Both the position numbers and the translations under genes were made by a program. A stretch of 64,000 nt of DNA from Asparagopsis taxiformis (taxonomy: Eukaryota > Rhodophyta > Florideophyceae > Bonnemaisoniales > Bonnemaisoniaceae): assembly GCA_030407315.1 (NCBI GenBank), contig JALQPE010000788.1:1-64000 (forward strand). The letters are read 5' to 3'. Positions 21,566 to 32,033 of this stretch are shown here, piece by piece. How positions within the stretch are numbered: the stretch's first letter is position 1; each line of letters begins with the position of its first letter. The notes under the pieces were generated by a model. It did not search any database. It had not been told where the DNA came from and saw only the letters and a program-made list of their open reading frames with translations.

Positions 21566-23050
21566 TCATTGTATCTTGCCACCGCCGACTCCCTCATCGG
21601 CCCCCACATCGCCTTCCTTCATGCAACCAAACGCCGTCGCAGCATCCGAGGCCGCAACGTCATTCACCGCAACCGTTCCAAACTGTAACACTCTGCCCAT
21701 TCTCATCACGCGTCCGACGTCCTTCGAGTACACATACGCCGCCAGTCCCATTTCGGTGCCCTCATTCGCCCCTCGCACCACCACCTCTTCTTCGAACGCC
21801 AATATCGCCACCACAGGTCCAAATGTCTTCACCTTAGCCACGTCCATATCGTCTGTAACACCCAATAACAGCATCGCCTGATAGAAACAATCAGCCGATG
21901 CCGCACTCTCACCATTGCGCAATTTGTCTACATTACTCCCGCCAAGCGCCAGCACCGCGCCCGCAGCAACTGCCTGTTCCACCTGTCTTGCCACCCGATC
22001 AACCGCCGCGCTAGATATTAACGGTCCGAGCGTCACCCCTCATCCAGACCATTGCCCATAACCGGCCCACCCATGCGTTGCAATAGCATCGAAGCAAACT
22101 TTTCATACCTGTCGCCGCGCTGTGCAAACACTCAGCTAGCTTCGATACAAGTCTGACCGCTAACCCGAAATTTACACTTCATCAGCCCGTCCACCGCCGC
22201 CTCTACATCACAATCGTCAAACACAATGAACGGTGCATGACCGCCAAGTTCTAAACTGCATTTCAAAACTTTCAGCCGCCAACTTTCCAATCAACTTCCC
22301 CTCTTTGGTACTACCCGTAAAACTAGCCATTCGCACTGCAAAATGCGCCAAAACGTGCTGCACAATCTCCTTTCCATGCTCACAAACCAGCACATTAAAC
22401 ACGCCGTCCACTCATCTCGCGCGTCGACTCAGCTCCGCAAACGCCAGCGCCGAAAGAGGCGTGCGCCCACTCCGATTAGCAATCACTACGCACCTGGCCG
22501 CCATAGCCGGTGCGACCTTCCTTGCCAGCATAGCCAGCGGAAAGTTCCAGGGTGTAATCGCCAAGCAGAAACCAACCGCCTCTCTCGTGACGATCATCGT
22601 GAACATGATGTTCAGCGAGTTGGGGCGTACTTATGTGGCGCGACTGCCCTCTCCCCGTCACGCCAAAAGTGCATACCAGTCGAGAACACTGGCCGCATAG
22701 TCGACCTCAGCACAGCCTCCTGTAGCGGCTTGCCGTTCTCCAACGCGATCAGTTGCGCTAGATACGCTTTGTATTCCAGTAGCAATTCATGCCACGCCCG
22801 CAGTGTTTGGCTTTGTATGACGACGTCCGTGCCTCGCCATGTCCCCAACGCGCTTTCGGCCGTAGACATAGATTGTGCATTGCAATCATGATCGCAATGC
22901 ACAATCTGTGTCTGCGGGCGTGGCTTCTGTGACGCGTCGTACAATTCTGTTTTATGTGGGGTTGGTAACGACGATGTCTCGTCGGTTACGTACTGGGATA
23001 AAAGTGCCGTCGATAAATGAACTGCCGACAATCAGACTGAGATCTTCCAG
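21566..23050 (-). pseudogene. Succinate-semialdehyde dehydrogenase-like (ALDH family) pseudogene
   Basis: Successive minus-strand pieces in changing frames follow the ALDH/GabD order. N-terminal LIVGSSFIDGTFIPV...VTNPT is near 23040-22952. An AWHELLLEYKAYLAQLIALENGKPL piece comes next, then AITPWNFPLAMLARKVAPAMAA (active-site approach) near 22560. [16 protein letters not shown], the NAD-binding GSTxxG, is near 22310. The C-terminal TLGPLISSAAVDRVARQV...TFGPVVAILAFEEEVVV...GLAAYVYSKDVGRVMRMGRVLQFGTVAVND lies at 22036-21620. The normal enzyme is about 480 residues; this copy has several frameshifts, loses the ELGG region and lacks a credible catalytic cysteine context. A captured or decayed host gene, not functional. 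Confidence 0.75.
22864..22913. repeat. 50-nt near-perfect palindrome inserted in the ALDH pseudogene
   Basis: Arms AGATTGTGCATTGC and GCAATGCACAATCT around an ATCATGAT centre, extended by AGACA/TGTCT. Only two pairs mismatch. The encoded residues at this point do not fit the ALDH family pattern, which suggests the palindrome is an insertion. Confidence 0.85.
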
Positions 23051-23234
23051 TAACAGTGTATCGGCGTTAGCAAGATTCATGTACGAATTGGGATGTGGCG
23101 TGGACATATTGGTTGGCACTGGAAACTCGACTGCGGTTACTCGAGATGGTGGTGTTTTGCATTCGAAACATTCGAGACTCCGGAACATCTTGACCTGTTT
23201 GGCAAGTAAATCTGAGACAACATTGATTCTAAAA

Positions 23235-23650
23235 CTACTGTTTTGGCCACTAGACATCAAGGGACAAGCCTGTCGAGAGCCGATCCTTCTCTTCAAGGAT
23301 GTATTGCTGGCTTGACTTTGTCTACCTATGAGTACGACCTGGCTTGTGAACTTCGTTCTACGGTACAGAAACTATATTACGGAAAAAATTCTCGTCGAGC
23401 TGTTTCAAGCTAGACATGATATTAAACTTGTTACTGCATGTGGGGGCCTCTACAGAAGCAGAATGCCACTTATAGAGTTACCTAATTGTCTTTCTATTCC
23501 AATAGTTCTTTCGTCTGAGCCAGATACCGTTGTGCTAGGAGCAGCTATTTTTGGACTCGCATCTCATTCTTCACAGGCGGAAGAAGGGTGTGCAAAACAG
23601 CGTCTGAAAGAGTTTTCGTCAGATGTGACCCATGTTGGAAAAACGATAGG
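23235..23650 (+). pseudogene. FGGY-family carbohydrate kinase C-terminal fragment
   Basis: Frame one reads SRADPSLQGCIAGLTLSTYE, matching the RADP-x-x-x-G-x-x-x-GLT motif of FGGY kinases of the D-ribulokinase (YDR109C-like) group. After a frameshift near 23335 a second frame continues with YITEKILVELFQ...LVTACGGLYRS...LPNCLSIPIVLSSEPDTVVLGAAIFGLAS, the classic ACGG/GxA ATP-binding end. The N-terminal domain is absent. The fragment is adjacent to and divergent from the ALDH pseudogene and runs into an R1 unit at 23680. Confidence 0.7.
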
Positions 23651-23679
23651 ATGGACTAGTAGGAGATACAATCAGCCTA

Positions 23680-23900
23680 GAAATTCTAAAATTTCTGGCA
23701 GAAAAAATTACAAAAAAACATCGATTTCGGCGGTCGATTGTGCCGTACGGCACACCCCCATCTCAAAAACATGTTCACTTGTGCATGTTTTTGAGAATAG
23801 CCCAAAACATAAAGCAATTCAGGACGTCCGCCGGACATAGGCTTGATTCTAATTTGGCCACAACGGCCCCAGAAGCTACCAAGCGCCCCGAGCGGCCCCT
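23680..23900 (-). repeat. R1 unit (inverted), short form
   Basis: R1 core GTGCCGTACGGCAC near 23738 with the CTCAAAAACATG hairpin (one substitution). Its outer side ends in GGACGTCCGCCGGACATAGG. Confidence 0.85.
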
Positions 23901-24545
23901 CCCCGCTCACTTACCCACTCACGCCCATCTTGCAGAAACGTTCCTGCTGGCCTCATCCCTGCCTTCACATCCACATCATAATCCTCTGCTGAGCTATTCA
24001 GCTTGGACGCTCACTGGAAGTACTCGTCTTCGACGTCCGCCAATGCAGGACAACACCATGAATACTAAACCCACCGTGGATCTCAGTCATCAACGGTGGG
24101 CGTCCTATAAATGACTGCTATAGAACCATTGCCCCAAGCCCTCCAATTTGGACGCTCAGCCAACAGCGATTGCTGCTCTACCTCCTTGGTCGTTCTCCGA
24201 TGCATGTAAATGCGTCAAAGTACGACCGATGGGACAGTCCAAACGTTTTGTACCAGTGCGCGCCTAGGGATACCACAAGGTTCGTCGTACACACACAAAC
24301 ACACCAACACACAAACAACCACACGCTGCAGCACCCAACTTTCGCATGCGTCAGTGATGTGCTGCTGCAGTGTGTATGCGCCGTGCGGTAGCAAGATTTC
24401 CATGCTTGCAGCCATTGACATCCAGACATCCAGCTGCCGACCAGGGAAGCCGTTTGCAGCCGATTCCCTCTTGTCTGCATGGCATCTCGGTGCTCTCAAC
24501 ACTTGCTTAGTTGCTGCGATGCGAGCAAATGTGCAGCACTCGCCT
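23900..24545. other. No gene recognised
   Basis: Unique sequence between two R1 units with a short ACACAAACACAC microsatellite near 24290. Only short overlapping ORFs are present. Confidence 0.5.
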
Positions 24546-25530
24546 AACTTGAAATGGACGTCCAGTGGAAGTTCGGCTCGGTTGCATTGCTGGTCAGCCC
24601 TGAAATTCTAAAATTTCAGTCAGAAAAAAAATTGCAAAATTATATCGATTTGGGCGGTCGAAAGTGCCGTACGGCACACCCCCATCTCAAAAACATGTTC
24701 ACATGTGCATGTTTTTGAGAATAGCCCAAAAATAAAGCAATTCAGGACGTCCGCCGGACATAGGCTTGGTTCTAATTTGGCCACAACGGCCCCAGAAGAA
24801 GCCAGCCGACGCCCCGAGCGGGGCCATCGCTGGCTTCTGTAAGCACCAACTGTAAGCAAAGCCACATCTCACGAAGGGTCAATTCCAGGCTCAGGCTCAA
24901 TACGCCAGGGCGAAGTTTTGGTCCTTGTTTCGGCATGCCCCCACCCCACTTTCTCACGACAAACACTACTCACCCATCATGCTGCACATACTACGTGCAC
25001 TTCGTATGAGCAGTGGGCCCGCCTGCGTGGTTGCTGTAATGCGTAGATGTGAGCAGCACACGACCAACCTGAAATGGACGTCCGGTGGATGTCCAGCTCG
25101 ATTGCACTGCTGGCCAGCCCAGAAATTCTAAAATTTCGGGCAGAAAAAAGTTGTAAAAAATCATCGATTTCGGCGGGTCGATTGTGCCGTACGGCACACC
25201 CTCATCTCAAAAACATGTTCACATGTGCATGTTTTTGAGAATAGCCCAAATTTTAATTCAAATCAGGGTGTCTCATTTGGCCACAACGGCCCCAGGAACC
25301 GACCGCCGCCCCGATCGGGGGCTATCACTGGCTTCTGTAAGCACTAACTGTAAGGCTACATGGCGCCTAACGATGGGTCGATTTCAGGCTCAATACGCCA
25401 GGGACACGTCTTGGTCCTTGTTTCATCATTGTCCCGCCCCACTCTCTCACGACGAAAACTACTGGACGTCTGCTGGATGTCCAGCTCGATTGCATTGCTG
25501 GCCAGCCCAGAAATTCTAAAATTTCCGAAA
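24545..25530 (-). repeat. R1 array, two full units plus a partial (inverted)
   Basis: GTGCCGTACGGCAC cores near 24664 (GTGCCGTACGGCAC with altered flank) and 25183. The third unit is truncated after AAATTCTAAAATTTC at 25520. Linkers carry TTGGCC, GCCCCGAGCGGGGC and the TCTCACGAC boundary. Confidence 0.85.
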
Positions 25531-25739
25531 AATCAATTTGGTGGCCCAGCATCTCCTCTGCCGAAAATTCCCGCACTCACTTCTGGTATACGTCTAGACG
25601 TGTTTCGCACTTGTACGCATCAGGGAAGGCGTCACGGAAGGTTGAGACTACGCTACTTGTGTACCGCGTCGTCTGAAATAGCGAGTAGTGTTTGTTGTAT
25701 AGTTGTGGAGTATGCGTCTAGTGGTTTGTAAAGCTTGCA

Positions 25740-26880
25740 GAACGGGATAGGGATGTGGGTGGCCCTATTTTATGAATACATGAGTACCAATATTCAAGGG
25801 TGACAAAGCGGAAAGGCATACGTTCATACATGTTTGAGATTGCATAGTAGAGAAAATACTTACATCGAAATTTACATGGAGGAGATGGAGGTTGTAAGGA
25901 TGAGGTATGAGAGGAAGAAAATTCTTCTGTGGTATGAGGATGTGTTCTGTGGGGGTGGATGGAATCTTGGGATGGTACAGGGGGAGGTGGAAATGTACGG
26001 AGTGCGGGTTTAGATTGGAGTGTGATTCGGAGAGGAGTGCCGACGAGAATATGATGGGGATTGGGGAGACGCTGCGTGGTGTTGGGGTAGTGAGGGCGGA
26101 GGAGGTGTTTAGGTGGGACCGTAGGAGGGTGCGGTTGAAGGCGCCGAGAGGAGGGGGGTTTTAGAAAAGTGAGGAGAAAGAGGCGGGAAGGGGGGGTGGC
26201 CTCTGTTCTGGCTGTGGTGAGTGGGGATGTGATGGAGAAGAAGGGGGTTATTGTATTTGGGGAGGGAGGGGAGTGGGAGGAAGGGTGCGAAGTGGGGGGT
26301 TGATATGTGGTTCAGAGCGGGGAGGTTTCTGGGGAGACGGCGGGGGTGCCACCCCGCAGTGCGGGAGCGTGGGCCGGTGGTGGTGGTGTATACGGTATCG
26401 AAGATGCGGATGGCGTGGGGGCATGGAGCAGCTGAGGGAGGGAGGGGTGGAGCAGGTCGGGTACGGGATGGGGAGTGAGAGGTTTTCGAAGAGTAAGCTG
26501 CAGGGGAAGTTTGTGGAGAGGGCGAAGGAGAGGGGTTGAAGGTAGAGGAGAGAGGGTATTGAAGAACAATACGTTTCAAAGGTGATGGGGGAGAGCATGG
26601 TCGAGGAGATAGGGGGTGTTTTTCCTTATTCTGAGGTAGTATGAGGACTGGCTATACGAAATCTGTACGGTAGAGCAGAAAAGTAGGTATGGAATGGAGG
26701 TGTGCACCGTGGAAGCGGGGATAGGTAGCTGAAAATGCGTGCTAGAGTGGTATTGGGGGTGTTTGAGGTACAGTACGGGGGAGGTGAGCACCAACTGGAA
26801 GGGGGTGTGAGCGAGAGGATGAAAAAATTAAAGACAAAATTGGAGTCGACCGACAAGGAAAAATAGAGTGGTCGCCGTGA
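25740..26880. other. Strand-asymmetric purine (G)-rich tract, no gene
   Basis: From about 25860 to 26830 the plus strand is strongly G- and A-rich, with many GGG/GGGG runs (for example 26230-26310 and 26440-26560). ORFs here are shadows of low-complexity sequence (proline/serine-rich on the minus strand). Clusters of four or more G-runs could form G-quadruplexes. Confidence 0.6.
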
Positions 26881-26889
26881 TGGATGCGG

Positions 26890-27180
26890 ACATCCATGTC
26901 GAGCACGGCGGCAGAAATTTCTGGGGTCGAAATTTTTGAATTTCTGAACCGGCACCCGTCCTAGGTGGACCTAGACATGATGGAAGTCCATCCCGAGGGG
27001 GACATCCGTGGTACTAGAAACAATGAATGTCGTCCTAGTAATACTAGACGTACTGGACCGCATGGACGTCCGGCTCTAGGCGGACATCCAAAAATACTGG
27101 AGAACATGGACGTCCGCCTAGTAATACTAGGTGTACTAGAGGTTGTGGACGTCCGCGTCCATTTCCGAGAACACAGACGC
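26890..27180. repeat. GGACGTCC/CTAGTA motif-rich block
   Basis: Multiple variants of GGACGTCC, GGACATCC and CCTAGTAATACTAG separated by a few tens of bases. It ends in GTGGACGTCCGCGTCCATTT and AACACAGACGC, matching 20218-20260. It directly abuts the truncated coiled-coil gene copy, marking its truncation point at 27177. Confidence 0.65.
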
Positions 27181-27378
27181 TCCTTCCTCACTTTCTCGCT
27201 GCGGATCCCCAGTTATGCGCCGGTCCGTCTTGCGACTACCGGACCGCGGTTCAATGCTGCCGGTAGGCCCACACCGCTTCTTCGCACGGGATTGTCGGGC
27301 ACTCGATACAGCAGCTGCTGACCGGTTTTTCTGGAGGCCCGGAGGCTTTGGAGCTTTCTTCGCAATACGCGGCGGCAT
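27136..27378 (-). pseudogene. Truncated 5' copy of the coiled-coil gene
   Basis: The ATG at 27378 and about 67 codons match the protein at 12131-14416 (MPPRIAKKAPKPPGLQK) with few changes. Homology stops near 27177 and the frame continues into unrelated GGACGTCC-rich sequence. The upstream region to 27620 is also conserved, so it is one arm of the large inverted repeat rather than a retrocopy. Confidence 0.85.
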
Positions 27379-27620
27379 AATGAAGCCTTCCCGGAAGCGA
27401 TGGAAGGATTGAGTTGCACGAGATACAAAAAAGATTGCTGTATAGTGTCTGTAACCACAACGGTCTGCGATGAACGTTCAGGTCAGGTCAAGTACCGGAG
27501 AATACGCCAACAGTCCAGATTGTATACGGTAGGCAGTCATCAACAGTATTTAATGAGGTACAATTACAGCTGTCGAGCTAGGCCGCGAGCACCCCTATGT
27601 CCGGAAGACGTCCTGATTTG
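27177..27620 (-). repeat. Right arm of ~440-bp inverted repeat bounding 11.9-27.6 kb
   Basis: Reverse complement of 11880-12335, including the shared upstream module (27555-27610) and the coiled-coil start. The high identity of the arms suggests recent duplication or gene conversion. Confidence 0.8.
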
Positions 27621-27850
27621 AATTAAAATTTGGGCTATTCTCAAGAACATGCACATGTGAACATGTTTTTGAGATGGGGGTGTGCCGTACGGCACAATCG
27701 ACCTGCTGAAATCGATGTTTTTTGCAATATTTTTTCTGCCCTGAATTGTAGAATTTCTGGGCTGGACAGCAATGCAACTGAGCTGGACATCCACCGGGCG
27801 TCCATTTCAACTTGGTCTTGTATTTTGCATCTGCACGCATAACAGCAACC
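27600..27850 (+). repeat. R1 unit (+ orientation)
   Basis: Near-identical to 6110-6350, the unit downstream of methyltransferase-SET copy A. The core GTGCCGTACGGCAC is near 27686. Homology with copy A begins at TCCTGATTTGAATTAAAATT (about 27611). Confidence 0.9.
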
Positions 27851-28037
27851 AAGCAGTCAGGTTCACTGCTCGGACGAAGTGCACCTAGAGTGTGAACGAT
27901 TGGTTTTTGACAGGCGAGTACTGCTCAATAGGTTTCACCCTGGACTAATGGTGGCTGGACATGCTGCATTATATGATATACTTCAACTCTGGAACGTAGC
28001 TTTATTTGTAGTCGAAATGAAAACATCTTTCGTGACC

Positions 28038-31000
28038 CTAATTCCATGCTCTAAACGCTGTCCCATAATGAACGTAGAGCTCCTGCCCCGGACAGATATC
28101 GCGGATTGCACGTACTACGATGATCTTCGGATTTTCTAGGTCCTTCGCCTTGAGCTTCTTCCCCGTCGAACCGCTGCTGTAGTTCTCGACAAACTCGACG
28201 TTGGCCATCCGCCTGGTGTCTTCCGCCGGAGGGTCCTCACCTCGCAAATACCGCGGGTCGTTGATGAACTGCGCCGAACAGAACGGAGCCGGAACAATCC
28301 AAATTGGATGCTCGATGTTTTCGTCGTCCTCTGCTGTTGCATACAGCTTGATGGCATACATCAAGAATGTTTCCTTCGTTATCGCCATGTGACCCTCTCC
28401 GTACGCGAACCTCATCGACTCCTTGCTCATATCAGAGTACACAACAGTTCCGTAGTATGCACATACTTCGTCGCCAACATTAAATGTCTGTTCAGCGAAG
28501 AGCCCTCTTCCTGCATTTGGATGCTTAATCAGCGATGGTCGAACGCTCAATTTTTTCGCAACACAATCGTGTGCCCGCATCACGCGAGGGTTTTCAGTTT
28601 GCAACCAGCGGCGCAGGGAAGGTGGCCAATAATGTACCGGTTTTTCCATGTGCTCGTGCGACGCAATCGACTCTGGGCACAGCTGCCAGAGGTACTGCCG
28701 AATATATTTCGGGAACCTCTGGTACAGGGGAAGGCCAGGTGGGGGTTCGATGATCCTGCGTTCCCTCTGTGTATGCATCGTGACAGAGGGGGACGCCAAG
28801 AACTTCTCAGCACTCTGTTTCGCTTCTGTCGTGACCCTCATGTCAGTGTTGTTTGAAAGAATTACACGTGACATGAGAGCACACAGCTTTGGAAGCGATC
28901 GTGCCACACACAATTTGTCCATGTCACTGCCGGCGAAAACACGGTGCTCAGGCAAGCTCATAGCTGCTTTTCCCGTTGCGAAAGTGCCAGAGAATGGATC
29001 GACAACAATATCACCAGGCTGTGAATGCTGGCTGATCAACTCCATCATGAGAGCGACGCTCTTCTGCTCTGCACGAACTCTGACCGTAGCACCGGTTGTG
29101 CTCCTTGTTCGCCACACCATCTCATTCGAATCGATGGCGGGCATATTGATGGTGACGTTGCACCACGCCGGGTACGTGCCGTCCATGTATCCGTGGTTCC
29201 TATAGGCCACCATCTCGCTTCCAGTCTTGAACGGAACACCTCGCTTCCAGAAGTGGATAGCGACCTCTGCCATGTTCATGCGTTGGTACCTCTTCCGCCC
29301 CGGCATTTGATAGAGGTGCCCAGGTAGTCGGACAAACAACAGAGGTACCTCGTCAACGAAGAAAACTGAATTCCGAACGACGTCCTCCTCCTCCTCCTCC
29401 TCCTCATCCGCACTTTCTTCGCCACTGTGCTGCGATGCTTCGGAGTCCGAATTCATGGACGTAACCTCTTCTTCATCCGACCCGTCATCACTAGCAGCAG
29501 CATCGGTTGGGCCTTCTGACTGCGGTCCTTTGTACGTTTCCAAGTAATGGAACCATTCGTAGAACTGCAAAACGGAGCAGAACACGATGCCGTGGCCACC
29601 GGGGCGCAACAGCTCGTCAAACACTTCGATGCTAGCCTGCATATCTTCTGCAGTTAGCCTGTCGTACGAAGAGTTGGAATCGTTCCTCTTCCGACGAACA
29701 TTGTAGGGCGGATCAGTCAGAATGAGCTGAACGTTGCCCGTGATGGGCACGTGTTCTCGGCTCTCGTCGGCACTGACCAAATCTTCGAAAGGGACGTCGT
29801 ACACCCGGCAATACTGACTCATTTTCGAAAGAAAGTCCTTTGCGAGAGCCTGCCCTTCACTTTCCTGCTCTTCTGTCGCATGGGGTGACGGTGACGGGGG
29901 AGACGGCCCTTGGGCAGTAAGACTGGTCCTCCCAGGTCCAAGTTGAAGCCTGGTTGTGTGTCTTGTCGACGGAACCAAACCTCTCCCTCCTGTGTTGCGA
30001 CGAGTGGGAGTGTCATCAACCGGCTTGGGGACCTTTTCTGCGTCCGCGGCTTGTGGTGCCGGGCGGAGGACAGCCATAACGTCTTCGTCGAGGGTGTCAA
30101 AGTACGCTGGCAGCTTGTCCGGATTTCCGCTTGACAAGTATATTTCCAGCGCCCCCCAGCGGTCGGACTCCGGCCAGGTGTACAGGTCCGGGTTGACGAT
30201 AAGAAACTGCAACCGGTCGAAGAACTTCCTCACAAGGTCCCTAAATGCACTGTGCTGCGCACTGGTTCTTGTCTCTACTTTTCCACCATATCCATCAGGA
30301 TGAGATAGGGGAGCTTTGTCGTGGTAGAGATCTAGCTTCTGCTCCATCGGTGCGAATAGACCTTCATCGAGCACGTCAAACCAATGCTCACTGCTGTCGA
30401 AAATGATGTACGGCGCCATCAATTCTTCGAAGCTGGAAAACTTTGCGGCGAAGGCCACATCGGTCCAAGCATGGTATAAAACTTGAACCACGTAACAAGC
30501 TCGATTAGTGCTTTTTTTTCCGATGGGCTGGGACGCGTGCGGCTTCGTTCCCCTCTTCGGCCACATCGCCTATTCGGCGACGCGGCAGGTTCTTGTTGTG
30601 ATTTCGGATGATAGACAACGCTTGGAAATACATCAATACCTCGAACGTTTCCGGTGGAGCAAGAACGAAGGCGCTTGGTTCCCCGCGCTGCGGCGCCTGT
30701 AGTGGCGAAGGAAGCATGTTACATCCAATAAGGAAGGTCTGCGGCACGATCCCAGAAAGGATGCAGTGCTCAACCCATTGCCCGATACGCTCATCCTGTC
30801 TTGAAAACTCGGCAATGGGTAATGCCAGACGAACAATCTGCTTGGCTCGCTCAACGTTCATCTCTGCCATGACGATTTCGGCAACATCCGCCTCGACTCC
30901 AGCATTCTTCGAACGACCGCTGAAGGCCATGCTGAGTCGACCTTGCAGCGCCGCAAATTGTTCTTCCGTGCCCTGCGCAACCCAAGCGCCAAGGTCCGCG

Positions 31001-31236
31001 TATGTGAAACCTCCCGGCTTGTCCGTCAAGTCTGCGAAACTTGAGTGGGCGAATAAATCCAGCAAGAGGCGGAGGAAGTCTTTGCCAGCGAGAGTAGTTT
31101 CGCGGGCGGCGCGACCTACGTTTCGACGTGTACCCATGTCACTAGAATCCTCCCAAGGGCTAGCGGGTTCGCGCAGAATTGGCACGGTTGCGTCGTCAAC
31201 GATCGGATTGCTGTTGCGCCTGCGCTTATTCGTCAT
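28038..31236 (-). pseudogene. DNA methyltransferase-SET fusion, copy B (frameshifted)
   Basis: Near-identical duplicate of the gene at 6538-9735, with the same ATG context (31236) and the same flanking R1 units. A run of eight T at about 30510-30517 replaces four T in copy A. This 4-nt expansion breaks the frame after about 240 residues. The downstream 840-residue frame still encodes DPPY, DPFSGTFATG and the complete SET domain. Another difference is a shorter acidic CTC-repeat run near 29385. The break is recent and confined to one homopolymer; a sequencing or assembly error there is possible. Confidence 0.85.
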
Positions 31237-31493
31237 AATGGAATGAGTGGAAATTCGGTACAGGATGGCGACCGCTCGGCGAGACAGTCAAATTTGACGA
31301 CGTATCTCGTGACGTTTGCACTCTTTCGTGAGGAACACTGGTTGATATCGAACGGAACAGAGTATACGGGTACACAGCACTGGAAAGGTCTTGAAACCCG
31401 TAACCGGTGTAGGTAATAAGTTGTGACGGATACGTGGTAGAGAAAAAGTTTAAAAAGATTGTGATTCCCTGTCTTTGAGTGTTGTACTGCACG

Positions 31494-31523
31494 GCCGCCA
31501 TGGCGGCTGTGACTACAGTCACA
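31494..31523. repeat. Two abutting palindromes absent from copy A
   Basis: GCCGCCATGGCGGC (31494-31507) is followed directly by TGTGACTACAGTCACA (31508-31523). Copy A reads GCCGCCAGTCACA at the same place. The insertion is thus an inverted copy of the left flank followed by an inverted copy of the right flank. Confidence 0.95.
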
Positions 31524-31539
31524 TAGGTTGTCACAGGTG

Positions 31540-31780
31540 CATCACGCTTACCAGGTGAGCGACATCCGGACGGCCACTGGACATGGGGATGTCCAGCTCA
31601 GATGCATTGCTGGCCAGCCCAGAAATTGTAATATTTCGGGCAGAAAAAATATTGCAAAAAACATCGATTTGGGCGGTCGATTGTGCCGTACGGCACACCC
31701 CCATCTCAAAAACATGTTCACATGTGCATGTTTTTGAGAATAGCCCAAATTTTAATTCAAATCAGGATGCAGATATTCGC
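31540..31780 (-). repeat. R1 unit (inverted)
   Basis: Counterpart of 10020-10250, with core near 31683. It lies upstream of methyltransferase-SET copy B. Confidence 0.9.
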
Positions 31781-32033
31781 CTTCTAGCATTGTCAGAACA
31801 CATTCGTATAACCACATTTGGAGAACCTGAGCCCAGAGCTATCGGTTTTGGCGGGAGCTAAGCCATATCTCATATAATCAGTAACTACTTCCCGTCAGCT
31901 GAGTGGTGGAGCCCCTGCTATTTCTACCAACGAGACATACGGGGTGTCAACTCGGCAATCGTATATGATTTGGGTGCTAAATTTATTCAAGAGACAAATG
32001 GGCTTCGAAAAGGAGCCCAACAACGTTTTCTTG

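Noticed and set aside
21566..23650. SSADH and FGGY kinase as functional intron-containing genes
   Set aside because: Frame changes are not at convincing splice sites, essential motifs are missing, and a palindrome interrupts the SSADH part.
26109..26598. Proline/serine-rich ORFs on the minus strand
   Set aside because: They are by-products of the G-rich tract, present in several frames at once.
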